A DNA stretch of 16,257 nucleotides from Gemmatimonadaceae bacterium (GCA_013361745.1 JABFXM010000533.1:1-16257); one strand, 5' to 3'; shown: positions 1 to 7,828, counted from the first letter of the stretch. Made by a program: numbers and translations. Notes: generated by a model from the letters alone, not told the origin.

Positions 1-252
1 ACCGTCGTCGCGGCGTCGCTCGCGATCGCCGGCGCGGCGGGTGCACAGACGAAGGCAGCGGCGCCCAGCGCCGCCGCGGCGCAGGACACGACGCACAAGA
101 TGGCCGCGAGCAGCAAGAGCGCGCATCGCCGGAAGCACGCGCGGAAGCACGCCGTGTCGGCGTCGAAGACGGCGGGCAAGTCGTCGGTGACCCCGGCCAC
201 TCCGGCGGCCCCGGCCACGCCGGCCACCCCCGCGTCGCCGGCAAAGCCGTAA
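1..252 (+). CDS. Small secreted Lys/Ala/Pro-rich protein, C-terminal part
   Basis: The reading frame is open from the left edge and ends in TAA, so the start lies outside the window. The first visible residues, TVVAASLAIAGAAGAQT, look like the hydrophobic core and AGA|Q cleavage site of a Sec signal peptide. The mature part is about 65 residues. It is rich in Ala, Lys, His and Arg (SAHRRKHARKHAV) and ends in a Pro-Ala-Thr repeat (PATPAAPATPATPASPAKP). This recalls acid-shock (Asr-like) or other basic periplasmic proteins in composition only; no domain was recognised. Third codon positions are almost all G or C. The minus-strand glycosyltransferase frame overlaps it with the same wobble register, so codon bias cannot separate the two; the signal-peptide pattern favours this frame. 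Confidence 0.6.
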   Translation, partial: TVVAASLAIAGAAGAQTKAAAPSAAAAQDTTHKMAASSKSAHRRKHARKHAVSASKTAGKSSVTPATPAAPATPATPASPAKP

Positions 253-1826
253 CCTGAGTCGTGACCGGCGACGAAGCGCCGCCCGTCCGTGCGTCCGGGC
301 CAGCCGCCGCGCCAGTCGGTGAAGGTCCAGAGCTGCCGAACGGTCACGGTGTCGCCGCCACGCCGAAGCGCGACACGCTCCCCGGGGTCCGCGCTCGCGA
401 AGAAGGGAGCGAGCCGGGTCTCGACCTGACGGCCCGCCGCGCCGGTGTCGAGCACGGCGACGAGCGCGTCGCCCCGATGCGCGCGTTCCGCGAACGACGG
501 CCAGAGATCGTACTGGTTCGCGCGTCCACCGAGATTGAGCGCGAAGACGACCGGATGTGTGGTGGTCGCGAACGCCAGCTCCGCCGCGTCCTGATAGCGA
601 TCCGACGCCAGCCACGGATCGCTGTGCAGCTCCGCCGCTCGCACCGCCGCGCCGGCGCGCTCCGCGAGCTGATCCCAGCCCGCCGATCGCGCCACGGGGT
701 CGTGCCGCGCCGCGACCGGGAGCATGGGGTCGAGGAGCTGAACGAACACCAGCGCGACGATCAGCGCTCCCGACGCCAGCGCCGCTCTCCACCACCGCCC
801 CGCGGCCAACCGCGGCGATGCCGCGAGCAGGGGAACAGCCGCCGCGAAAGCCGGCGCCGGCCAGTTCGCCTCGGCGGGCTTCCGCATCGCGCCGTAGACG
901 AAGAACCCGACGACGAGCACCGCCGTCGTGCCGAGGAGGAAGCGGGCGTCGTCGAGCGGGCTCTCCTTTTCGCGATCATCGCGTCCGCGCACCGCGCTCC
1001 AGACGGCGATGGCGAGGAGCGCGAACAGCAGCGGCGACGCGAGGACGAGCTCCGATCCGAGGAGCGCGAGCTCACGCCCCGCGATCGATCCATGCCGCGG
1101 CCTCCCGAGCCCATGAGCGAGCTGGAAGCGGAAGGCGATCCAGCCATGTCCCGCGTTCCACCAGAGCACCGGTGTCGCGACGAGCAGCGCGACCAGCGCC
1201 GCGAGCCAGGGAGCCGGACGGCCGAGCCGCGCGCGAAGCGACGGGCGGATCAGCATCGCGCATCCGACGGCGGCGCCGACGATGCCGACGGTGAACTTCG
1301 ACAGCAACCCGAAGCCGAACGCGGCGCCCGCGGCGAGCCACCACGCGGTGCTTCGCCGATCGTCGCCTTCCTCGAGCGCGAGGACGATGGCCAGCATCGC
1401 AAGCGCGACGCCGAGCAGCGCCGGCGTGTCGGTCGTCGCGAGCAGCAGGCCGAGCGCCGAGAGCGGCATGCAGAGGAGGATGAGCGCCGCGCCCAGTCCC
1501 GCGCGAGCGCCGCCGAGTCGCCACGCGAGCGCCGTGACCACGACCGTCGTCAGCGCACCGGCGACGAGCGTCGCGAGTCGCACGCCTAACGGCGAGGTGC
1601 CCGCGAGGCCGGTCCCCGCCGCGATCATCCACGCGACCACCGGCGGATGGTCGAAGTATCCCGCCGCCAGGCGTCGCGACCATTCCCAGTAAGACGCCTC
1701 GTCGGGGAAGAGCGGCGTTCGTGTCGCGACGACCGCGCGCATCACGACGCCGAGGGCGAGCGCGGCGATCGCGAGCGCACGGGCGCTCGGCGCACGGAAG
1801 CGCGACGGGGGTGCGTGCGGAATCAT
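1..1826 (-). CDS. GT39/ArnT-like integral membrane glycosyltransferase, 3' end open
   Basis: Translation from the ATG at 1826 gives a multi-spanning membrane protein. It has the hallmark N-terminal motif FPDEASYWEW (residues 40-49; D42/E43 would be the catalytic loop acid) followed by YFDHPPVVAW (57-66), and later TPVLWWNAGHGW. These are typical of the PMT/ArnT (GT-C, PF13231-like) family, which moves sugars from polyprenyl-phosphate carriers to proteins or lipids on the outer face of the membrane; the substrate cannot be told. The recognisable protein ends near WTFTDWRGGW, around position 310, about 505 residues and normal for the family. No stop follows in this frame down to base 1. The last roughly 80 codons are low-complexity AGVAGV antisense to the secreted protein and may not be real. 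It lies 19 bp after the sensor kinase stop, so it is probably in the same operon. Confidence 0.8.
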   Translation of the reverse strand, partial: MIPHAPPSRFRAPSARALAIAALALGVVMRAVVATRTPLFPDEASYWEWSRRLAAGYFDHPPVVAWMIAAGTGLAGTSPLGVRLATLVAGALTTVVVTALAWRLGGARAGLGAALILLCMPLSALGLLLATTDTPALLGVALAMLAIVLALEEGDDRRSTAWWLAAGAAFGFGLLSKFTVGIVGAAVGCAMLIRPSLRARLGRPAPWLAALVALLVATPVLWWNAGHGWIAFRFQLAHGLGRPRHGSIAGRELALLGSELVLASPLLFALLAIAVWSAVRGRDDREKESPLDDARFLLGTTAVLVVGFFVYGAMRKPAEANWPAPAFAAAVPLLAASPRLAAGRWWRAALASGALIVALVFVQLLDPMLPVAARHDPVARSAGWDQLAERAGAAVRAAELHSDPWLASDRYQDAAELAFATTTHPVVFALNLGGRANQYDLWPSFAERAHRGDALVAVLDTGAAGRQVETRLAPFFASADPGERVALRRGGDTVTVRQLWTFTDWRGGWPGRTDGRRFVAGHDSGYGFAGDAGVAGVAGAAGVAGVTDDLPAVFDADTACFRACFRRCALLLLAAILCVVSCAAAALGAAAFVCAPAAPAIASDAATT

Positions 1827-1845
1827 CGTCGCCGTGCCCGACGCG

Positions 1846-3378
1846 CTAGCGCGCGCTCAGCCTCTCCGCATCGTGAGCCGCGCCCGCGAGCTCGACATCG
1901 ACCGGCGCGGGCGCCTCCTGCCGCACTCGGGGCAGCCGGATCTCGAACCGGCTCCCTTCCGGCGACGACTCGACGAGGTCGAGCGTGCCGCCATGGGCCT
2001 CGGCGATCCAGCGTCCGATCGCGAGGCCGAGCCCCGCGCCGCCGCTGTCGGAGCGCGCCTCGCGCGCGCGGGCGCGATCGACGCGGAAGAAGCGCTCGAA
2101 GACGCGGGCCCGCGCCTCGGGCGGGATCCCGGGTCCGTTGTCGGCGACGCTGATCCGGTAGGCGTTCTCGTCGCGCTCGAGGAGCACGGTGACGGTCGAT
2201 CCGGGGGGCGAGTGCTTGATCGCGTTGTCGATCAGATTCATGACGAGCGATCGCAGCAGCTCCTCGTCGCCGACGAAGGGCCAGTCGTTCGCCGGGTCTC
2301 CGCCGTCGCCGGCCGGGCGCGGCGGCATCGTGTAGGTCAGTGTCGTGCCGCGCGCCGACGCCAGGCCGCGCGCGGCGCGTGCGCACTCCGCCACGAGCTC
2401 GTCGAGATAGACCTCGGTCGGCTGCAGCGGGCGACGTCCCGCGTCGACACGGGCGAGGAGAAAGAGATCGGCGACGACTCGCGACAGCCGTCGTCCCTCG
2501 TCGCGCACGACGCGCAGCGCGCCGCGGTATTCCTCCGGATCGCGCTCGGGCTGCGAGAGCGCGACGTCCGCCTCGCCGCGCATGATCGCGACCGGCGTGC
2601 GCAGCTCGTGCGACGCGTCGGCCATGAAGCGCCGCTGGTGCTCGAACGCGGTGTCGAGACGCGCGAGGAGGTCGTTGAACGTCTGTGCGAGCCGGCCGAG
2701 CACATCGTGGGCGTTGGCGACGGGAAGCCGCTCGTGAAGGCTCGTCGCGCTGATCTCGGCGGCCCGCTCGCTCATCGCGACGACCGGCGCGAGGCTGCGC
2801 CGTGCCAGCGCGTACCCGCCGGCGAGCGAGAGCAGGAGCGCGATGAAGATCGCGACGACGAACCCGGTGCGGAACTCCTCGAGCAGCTCCGCCTGATCGT
2901 CGAGCGGCGTCGCGCCGACGACGACGATCCTCCGCCCGGCCACCGAGCGGCGGGGAAGGGCGTAGATGCGGATCTCGCCCCGGCCCGCCGGGAGGGTCGC
3001 GAAGCGCGGCGCGCCGGTCAGCCCGTGGACCGCCGCCCTGATCCGCGCCGTGTCGATGGACCACGCGTTGCGGTCGTTAGGCAGGGGCGCATCGCTGGCG
3101 ACGACCCGGTCGCCGTCGTCGAACACGAGGAACGCGAGGTCGCGCACGCCGAACTCGCCGAGCGCGTCCTCGGCGGCGAGCGAGTCCGCCATGTCCGCGA
3201 GGTGCGCCGTGGCCAGGTCGAGGGCGACGGCACCCGTCGACTCCGCGAGGTAGGCGTCCGTGCGCCGCGCCAGCGCCCGCTCGAGGATCTTGTACGACAG
3301 CGACGCGAACACGACGAGCAGCGTCGCGAGCACCAGCGTGTGCCAGAGAGCGAGGCGGCCGCGGACGCTCTGGATCAC
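1846..3378 (-). CDS. Two-component sensor histidine kinase (HAMP-HisKA-HATPase)
   Basis: This is a 510-residue membrane sensor kinase. TM1 is at about residues 10-30, a sensor region of about 140 residues follows, and TM2 is at about 171-192. Then come HAMP (about 190-245) and HisKA with the phospho-accepting H257 in FMADASHELRTP. The HATPase domain shows an N box (NLIDNAIKHSP, N381/N385), G1 (VADNGPGIP, 411-419), F box (FERFFRVD) and G2 (GGAGLGLAI, 446-454). All catalytic boxes are intact. The start is GTG, 7 bp after the stop of the response regulator, so the two are co-transcribed and are surely cognate partners. The sensor domain is not recognisable and the stimulus is unknown. The downstream glycosyltransferase suggests, by inference only, an envelope-modification output like the ArnT systems. 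Confidence 0.95.
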   Translation of the reverse strand: MIQSVRGRLALWHTLVLATLLVVFASLSYKILERALARRTDAYLAESTGAVALDLATAHLADMADSLAAEDALGEFGVRDLAFLVFDDGDRVVASDAPLPNDRNAWSIDTARIRAAVHGLTGAPRFATLPAGRGEIRIYALPRRSVAGRRIVVVGATPLDDQAELLEEFRTGFVVAIFIALLLSLAGGYALARRSLAPVVAMSERAAEISATSLHERLPVANAHDVLGRLAQTFNDLLARLDTAFEHQRRFMADASHELRTPVAIMRGEADVALSQPERDPEEYRGALRVVRDEGRRLSRVVADLFLLARVDAGRRPLQPTEVYLDELVAECARAARGLASARGTTLTYTMPPRPAGDGGDPANDWPFVGDEELLRSLVMNLIDNAIKHSPPGSTVTVLLERDENAYRISVADNGPGIPPEARARVFERFFRVDRARAREARSDSGGAGLGLAIGRWIAEAHGGTLDLVESSPEGSRFEIRLPRVRQEAPAPVDVELAGAAHDAERLSAR

Positions 3379-3385
3379 CGGCCAC

Positions 3386-4063
3386 TCACTCGTCGCCGAC
3401 CGGACTGAGGATGTATCCCGCGCCGCGTCGCGTATGGATCAGCGGGGGACGCCCGCCGTCGACCTTCCGCCGCAGCCGGTTGATGTAGACCTCGATCGCG
3501 TTGGAGAACGGATCGTGGTTGTCGTCCCAGACGTGCGCGCAGATGTCGGCGCGGCCGACGACGCGTCCGGCATTGCGCGCGAGGTACTCGAGCAGCGTGT
3601 ACTCCTTCGTCGTCAGCGGTATGATGCGGCCACCGCGGCGCGCGACCTGACCCTGCGTATCGACGACGAGATCCCCGATCGTGATCTGCTCCGGGCGCAC
3701 GTCGCGCGTGCGACGGAGCAGCGCGCGGAGGCGCGCGAGCAGCTCGGCGAAGTCGAAGGGCTTGGCGAGATAATCGTCGGCGCCGGCGTCCAGCCCCTCG
3801 ATGCGGTCGGCGACTTCGTCCTTCGCCGTCAGCATCAGCACGGGCGCGGTCATCCCGCGGCGACGCAGATCGCGGCAGACGTCGAAGCCGTCGCGCTTCG
3901 GCATCAGCACGTCGAGGATCACGAGATCGTAGTCGTTCACCGCTGCCTGATAGACCGCGGCCTCGCCGTCCGCGGCAACGTCCACCGCGTAGGCGTGCTC
4001 GCGCAATCCCTTCGCCAGCATCGCGCTGAGATAGACATCGTCTTCAGCGAGCAGTAATCGCAT
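3386..4063 (-). CDS. OmpR/PhoB-family response regulator
   Basis: This 225-residue protein has a receiver domain (1-115) and a winged-helix DNA-binding domain (about 130-222). The acidic pocket E7/D8/D9, phospho-acceptor D51 (VILDVLMP), T79 and K101 (AKPFDF) are all present. The C-terminal half shows the OmpR-type pattern LTTKEYTLLEYL, then NAIEVYINRLRRKVD and RRGAGYIL. The ATG at 4063 is chosen over an upstream in-frame start at 4087 because the receiver begins right there (MRLLLAEDD) and a strong GGAGGA ribosome binding site (plus-strand 4070-4075) sits 6 nt upstream. It is first in the operon with the sensor kinase. In this family the kinase phosphorylates D51 and the regulator binds direct repeats near target promoters. 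Confidence 0.96.
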   Translation of the reverse strand: MRLLLAEDDVYLSAMLAKGLREHAYAVDVAADGEAAVYQAAVNDYDLVILDVLMPKRDGFDVCRDLRRRGMTAPVLMLTAKDEVADRIEGLDAGADDYLAKPFDFAELLARLRALLRRTRDVRPEQITIGDLVVDTQGQVARRGGRIIPLTTKEYTLLEYLARNAGRVVGRADICAHVWDDNHDPFSNAIEVYINRLRRKVDGGRPPLIHTRRGAGYILSPVGDE

Positions 4064-4288
4064 CGTCGGTCCTCCGTGATAGAGCAATGTCCTATGGGAC
4101 GGGCGATCGGCGCAACGCCCGACTGACGATTGCCGGTTATGGAGTATTTATACCCGGTCGATAGCTATCGTTCGCGGCGCGGCTCGTGCACTGGAGCCGG
4201 CGATCGGTCGATCCCGGTGTGCTGCCCGACGGCTGCTGCGAGGATGGAGGTCTGGTTGACAACCGCAGTCCCACTGCGCGAGTTCCCG
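4064..4288. promoter_or_regulatory. Divergent intergenic region with palindrome CGATAGCTATCG
   Basis: This spacer separates the divergent response regulator and PHP-domain genes. It contains the perfect 12-bp palindrome CGATAGCTATCG at 4159-4170 and, next to it, an AT-rich patch (TATTTATA, 4145-4152). Both stand out against the very high local GC. An imperfect GGGCG/CGCCC dyad lies at about 4099-4118. A divergent promoter with an operator is the natural reading, but I see no convincing -35/-10 pair. In-frame upstream starts of the PHP gene (4130, 4244) fall inside this region, so part of it could be coding. Confidence 0.45.
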
Positions 4289-5641
4289 ATGGGGCCGGAG
4301 CCCCTCGCTCGCGCGGAAATCCTACATCCGCCGCGCCGTCGCTCGACCGTGCTCGCCCTCGCGCTGAGCGCGGCGCTCGCGGCCGGCGCACTCCTCGCTC
4401 TGCCGCCGATCGCGGCGGTCGCCGGCCTGCCGTCGGCGATCTCGCTCGGCGAGTCGCTCCGGCTGCCGGGGGCGTACCTCGCGACCGCTCCGATCTCCGA
4501 TCTGCTCGACACGCTGACGCTCCTCACGCCGGGACAGCACGGCGCGATCTTCGCCTGGGCCCTGGCCGCGTTCCTCGCGTGGCGGGCGCTCCGCTGGCGC
4601 CGCGGGCCCGCGCGGTCATGGCGCGCGCTCGCTCGCGAGACGGTGCTGCTCGCGCTCTTCCTCGTCGCGTACGCGGGCTTCTACGTCCTGGGTCTCCTCG
4701 TCCCGCGGCCGATGGCGGCGCTCGCACTGCGCGACGCCGACGCGCTCGCGGTGGACGTGCACAGCCACACCGCCGCGTCGCACGACGGCCGGCGGGGGTA
4801 CGACGCCGAAGCGAATCGCCGCTGGCACGCGGCGGCGGGATTCGCCGCCGCGTACGTCACCGACCACGTCGACTTCTCGGGCGCCGAAGCGGGGATGGCG
4901 CGGAACCCCGCTCGCGCGGGTGACGGCACCGTGCTGCTCCCGGGGATCGAGAGCGCCCTCCCGGGCGCGCACGTGATGGTGCTCGGCGCGCGCCGTGCGA
5001 TGGGAGTGGACCACGACGGGGCGCTCGACGTCGCACGCATCGATTCGGCGCGGGGGCTCATCACGGTGCTGGCCTTCCCCGCGCGCCTGGGGAGCGTGCC
5101 GCCGCGCCTCGCCCTCGACGCGGTGGAAGGCTCGGACGGCGCGCCGCGCGGGCTACGCTTCACGCGCAAGCACGTCGTGCAGATTCGCGACTTCGCCGCC
5201 GCGCACCACCTGGTGCGGGTCGCCGGATCGAACAACCATGGGTGGGGCAGGACGGCCGCCGCGTGGACGGTGCTTCGCATCCCCGGCTGGCGCGCGATGA
5301 CGCCCGACTCGCTCGACGCCGCGATCCGGACGACGCTGCGCCGCGGCGTCGGCGCGCGGGTCGTGCTCCGCGCGGTGGTCGCACCGCCCGCCTCGAACGC
5401 CCTGTGGATCGCGACGCCCGTACTCGTCGCCTGGGACATGCTGCGCCGGCTCTCGACGAGCGAGCGCCTGGTGTGGCTCGTGTGGATCTGGGGGCTGGTC
5501 GGCCTGCGAGCGCTCTGGCGCCGGCGCGCCGCCTCGCCTAACGCTTCCGCCGCGGGACCAGCATCGCGGTTCCCGCCACCCGGCCGAACCGTACCGCTTC
5601 GCGGCAGGTGGGGACCCAGACGTCGATATGCTGCTCCTTGA
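4289..5641 (+). CDS. Membrane-anchored PHP-domain metallohydrolase-like protein
   Basis: From the ATG at 4289 the protein has 450 residues. It has a basic N-terminal tail, hydrophobic segments at about 20-45, 85-100 and 118-138, a PHP-like domain at about 150-335, and a further hydrophobic helix at about 392-410. The PHP signature is DVHSHTAASHDG (156-167), supplying H158 and H160, then YVTDHVDFSG (189-198), PGIESALPGAHVMVLG (218-233) and GSNNHGWG (313-320). These fit the His/Asp metal ligands of PHP phosphoesterases, whose substrates range from DNA 3' ends to small phosphates; here it is unknown. Starts at 4130 and 4244 are possible, but the hydrophobic N-terminus fits 4289. The last 34 codons run antisense to the 3D-domain gene and look low-grade (RRRYAAP), so the natural C-terminus may simply read into its neighbour. 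Confidence 0.8.
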   Translation: MGPEPLARAEILHPPRRRSTVLALALSAALAAGALLALPPIAAVAGLPSAISLGESLRLPGAYLATAPISDLLDTLTLLTPGQHGAIFAWALAAFLAWRALRWRRGPARSWRALARETVLLALFLVAYAGFYVLGLLVPRPMAALALRDADALAVDVHSHTAASHDGRRGYDAEANRRWHAAAGFAAAYVTDHVDFSGAEAGMARNPARAGDGTVLLPGIESALPGAHVMVLGARRAMGVDHDGALDVARIDSARGLITVLAFPARLGSVPPRLALDAVEGSDGAPRGLRFTRKHVVQIRDFAAAHHLVRVAGSNNHGWGRTAAAWTVLRIPGWRAMTPDSLDAAIRTTLRRGVGARVVLRAVVAPPASNALWIATPVLVAWDMLRRLSTSERLVWLVWIWGLVGLRALWRRRAASPNASAAGPASRFPPPGRTVPLRGRWGPRRRYAAP

Positions 5642-6044
5642 TCAGCAGCCCGGTGTCGTCGACGAGGAACTTGCCGAGGTAGTGTTCGCCGTCGAACAGC
5701 TCGATGTAGCGGCTGAGCGGAAAGACCCGCGGGTCGGCGGCGACGATTCCCGGCCGCACCCAGCGTCCGCGACGCGTCGTCCCGGAGAGGCAGTACGCCG
5801 TGATCTCGACCGGGATCGGCTCCCCGTCGACCGCGCGCCTGATGCCGGTGTGAGACGTCCGCTTCGTCGTCCCCGTCCGCTTCGCCGGCGCACGCACGAC
5901 CACCGGATCGAGCATCGGGTCGGCGAGCACCACCACGACCGGGTGACGCGGCGACTCGCGCTGCGCCGGCCGGTGCGTCATCCCCGTCGCGGTGACGAGC
6001 GCGAGAACGAGCGCGCCTCCGGCGGCGATCAGCGCGCGCTTCAT
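5538..6044 (-). CDS. Secreted 3D (Asp-Asp-Asp) domain protein
   Basis: This 168-residue protein has an N-terminal signal or anchor segment (KRALIAAGGALVLALVTATG, 2-21). A variable basic linker follows, then a 3D domain at about 78-163. The three signature aspartates are visible in IVAADPRVFPL (D104), FLVDDTG (D129/D130) and IDVWVP (D141), and the domain ends with GTAMLV. The same fold forms the double-psi barrel of MltA and of YabE/YuiC-like proteins and points to action on peptidoglycan in the periplasm. Lytic transglycosylase activity is inferred, not shown. The gene lies 80 bp downstream of aroB. Its TAG stop is embedded in one of the CGTTAGGC octamers. Its 3' end overlaps the convergent PHP gene by 104 bp. 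Confidence 0.85.
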   Translation of the reverse strand: MKRALIAAGGALVLALVTATGMTHRPAQRESPRHPVVVVLADPMLDPVVVRAPAKRTGTTKRTSHTGIRRAVDGEPIPVEITAYCLSGTTRRGRWVRPGIVAADPRVFPLSRYIELFDGEHYLGKFLVDDTGLLIKEQHIDVWVPTCREAVRFGRVAGTAMLVPRRKR

Positions 6045-6098
6045 GGGCGCACCATCCGGGGATGGAGGAGGACAGCCATGTGTAATAGAGACAGCCGA

Positions 6099-6113
6099 GA
6101 CCGCGACGCGGTC
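6099..6113. promoter_or_regulatory. GC-rich dyad between aroB and the 3D gene
   Basis: The sequence GACCGCGACGCGGTC is a perfect dyad, with 7-bp arms around one base. It begins about 12 bp after the aroB stop on the minus strand. Read as RNA it could fold a 6-bp hairpin followed by TCGGCTGTCTCTATT, which is only a weak terminator. As DNA it could be an operator for the 3D gene. The following TCTATTACAC is the most AT-rich part of this 80-bp gap and could hold a -10 element. Confidence 0.3.
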
Positions 6114-6124
6114 ACTGCCGACCG

Positions 6125-7252
6125 CTAGTCCAGCACCGCCAGAACGTCTTCGTCCGGGACCGCGACGCTCCAGCGACCCGCCTGCGCGCTCATCTCGCCG
6201 ATCCGTACCGGCAGCGCGTACTCGACGGCGCCGCCGCGGGCCTTCTTGTCGGCACGTGTCGCCTCGAGAACGTCGCGCGGGTCCATCCGATGGGGGAACG
6301 TCGCCGGCAGCATCGCCGCCTCGAGCGCCGCGACCACGCGCGCCGCCGTTCCCCCCGCGGCGATGCCCAGCCGCTCCGCGAGCCGGGCCTCGAGCGCCAT
6401 GCCGATCGCGACCGCCTCGCCATGCAGGAGGCGATAGCCGCTCACGAGCTCGATCGCGTGACCGAGGGTATGCCCGAAGTTGAGGATCTTCCGCTGCCCG
6501 TTCTCGCGCTCGTCCGCGGCGACCACGCTCGCCTTGATCTCGACGCTGCGCGCGACGATCTCGACGAGCGCGGCGTCACCGGCACCCCGTTCCGCGGCGA
6601 GGCGGGGAACCGCGGCCTCCACGTTCGCGAAGTAGACAGCGTCGGCGACCACACCGTGCTTCACGACCTCGGCGAAGCCCGCGCGGAGCTCGCGCAGCGT
6701 GAGGGTGCCTAACGTGTCGGGGTCGGCGATGACCGCCGCCGGCGGGTGGAACGCCCCGACGAGGTTCTTCCCCGCCGGCGTGTCGACCGCGGTCTTCCCG
6801 CCGACCGACGCGTCGACCATCGCCAGCAGGGTCGTCGGAAGCTGCACGACCGGGATTCCGCGCATGTACGTCGCGGCGACGAAGCCCGCGAGATCACCGA
6901 TGACTCCACCGCCGAGCGCGATGACCGTCGTGTCGCGGCCGGCCCCGCTCGCGAGCAGCTGATCGGTGAGCTGCGCCCAGAGCTCGCGCGTCTTGTGCTC
7001 CTCGCCCGCAGGGACGAGGAGCAGCGTCAGCTTCGCGTCGGGGAGGACGCGTGCGACGGCGTCGCGGACGCGCTGCGCGTAGAGCGGCGCGACGTGCTCG
7101 TCGCTGACGATAGCGTAGTGGTGCGCGCGCGTCGTCGTCGCGGCGATCGCGCCCGCCATCGCGAGCGCGCCGCGTCCGACGGTGACGTCGTAGCCGGGAA
7201 GGGAGATGGTGCGCAGCTCCACCGTCGCGTTCCCGGACGGTGCGCCCGTCAC
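6125..7252 (-). CDS. aroB: 3-dehydroquinate synthase
   Basis: This 375-residue cytosolic enzyme converts DAHP to 3-dehydroquinate, the second step of the shikimate pathway, using NAD and a divalent metal. The family signature is clear: IALGGGVIGDLAGFVAA (111-127), QLPTTLLAMVDASVGGKTAV (137-156) and GKNLVGAFHPP (161-171). The metal ligands correspond to E195 (FAEVVKHG), H261 (NFGHTLGHA) and H277 (LLHGEA). Length is normal. The start is GTG and overlaps the stop of the upstream adenosyltransferase by 4 bp (GTGA), implying translational coupling in one operon. The two enzymes belong to different pathways, so the pairing looks like housekeeping co-expression. Confidence 0.97.
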   Translation of the reverse strand: MTGAPSGNATVELRTISLPGYDVTVGRGALAMAGAIAATTTRAHHYAIVSDEHVAPLYAQRVRDAVARVLPDAKLTLLLVPAGEEHKTRELWAQLTDQLLASGAGRDTTVIALGGGVIGDLAGFVAATYMRGIPVVQLPTTLLAMVDASVGGKTAVDTPAGKNLVGAFHPPAAVIADPDTLGTLTLRELRAGFAEVVKHGVVADAVYFANVEAAVPRLAAERGAGDAALVEIVARSVEIKASVVAADERENGQRKILNFGHTLGHAIELVSGYRLLHGEAVAIGMALEARLAERLGIAAGGTAARVVAALEAAMLPATFPHRMDPRDVLEATRADKKARGGAVEYALPVRIGEMSAQAGRWSVAVPDEDVLAVLD

Positions 7253-7794
7253 CAGGTGACCTCGCCGGCGCCGGCGCGGCGATTCGCGACGCGAGCGAGG
7301 ACGAAGAGCAGGTCGGACAGACGGTTCAGGTAGACGACGACCAGCGGCGGAATCTCCACCGTCCGCGCGACGTGCACGACGCGACGCTCGGCGCGGCGGC
7401 AGACCGTCCGCGCGACATGCAGCGCCGCGGATTTCGGCGTTCCGCCGGGGAGGATAAACGCCTTCAGCGGCTCGAGCTCGGCTTCGCCCTCGTCGATCGC
7501 GCGCTCGAGCTGCGTGATCCGCCCGGCGTCGATGCGTGCCTTGTCGAGCTGCTCGTGCATCTTCTCGTGGTCGGGGGTCGCGAGCAACGCGCCGATCGCG
7601 AAGAGGTCGCGCTGCACCGGAAGCAGCACCTCGTCGATGCGCGGCATCAGCTCGATCGACCGCGCCATCCCGAGCACCGCGTTCAGCTCGTCGACGTCAC
7701 CGTACGCATCCACCCGCGCGTCGTCCTTCCCGACCCGTCCACCGCCGAAGAGCGCGGTGTCTCCCTTGTCGCCGGTCCTGGTGTAGATCCTCAT
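7249..7794 (-). CDS. pduO: PduO-type cob(I)alamin adenosyltransferase
   Basis: From the ATG at 7794 the protein has 181 residues, normal for the family. It transfers adenosyl from ATP to cob(I)alamin to make coenzyme B12. The N-terminal ATP-binding motif RIYTRTGDKGDTALFGGGRV (2-21) is diagnostic of the PduO/MMAB family (PF01923). DAYGDVDELNA (29-39), FILPGGT (113-119) and ARTVCRRAERRV (128-139) complete the active-site regions. A GTG at 7800 is also in frame, but the ATG directly begins the conserved motif. No Shine-Dalgarno sequence is visible, so initiation may be leaderless. It is the first gene before aroB (4-bp overlap). Whether the organism makes cobalamin or only salvages it cannot be told here. 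Confidence 0.95.
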   Translation of the reverse strand: MRIYTRTGDKGDTALFGGGRVGKDDARVDAYGDVDELNAVLGMARSIELMPRIDEVLLPVQRDLFAIGALLATPDHEKMHEQLDKARIDAGRITQLERAIDEGEAELEPLKAFILPGGTPKSAALHVARTVCRRAERRVVHVARTVEIPPLVVVYLNRLSDLLFVLARVANRRAGAGEVTW

Positions 7795-7828
7795 GGTCAC
7801 GTGAGCAATGTACTGCCATGAGGCGGCA

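Noticed and set aside
261..1589. 442-residue plus-strand reading frame, very rich in Arg and Glu
   Set aside because: It is the antisense shadow of the glycosyltransferase; the minus-strand translation gives clear family motifs and this frame gives only biased low-complexity sequence.
1834..3408. 524-residue plus-strand frame opposite the sensor kinase
   Set aside because: It is open only because of the high-GC wobble pattern; the minus strand encodes all histidine kinase boxes.
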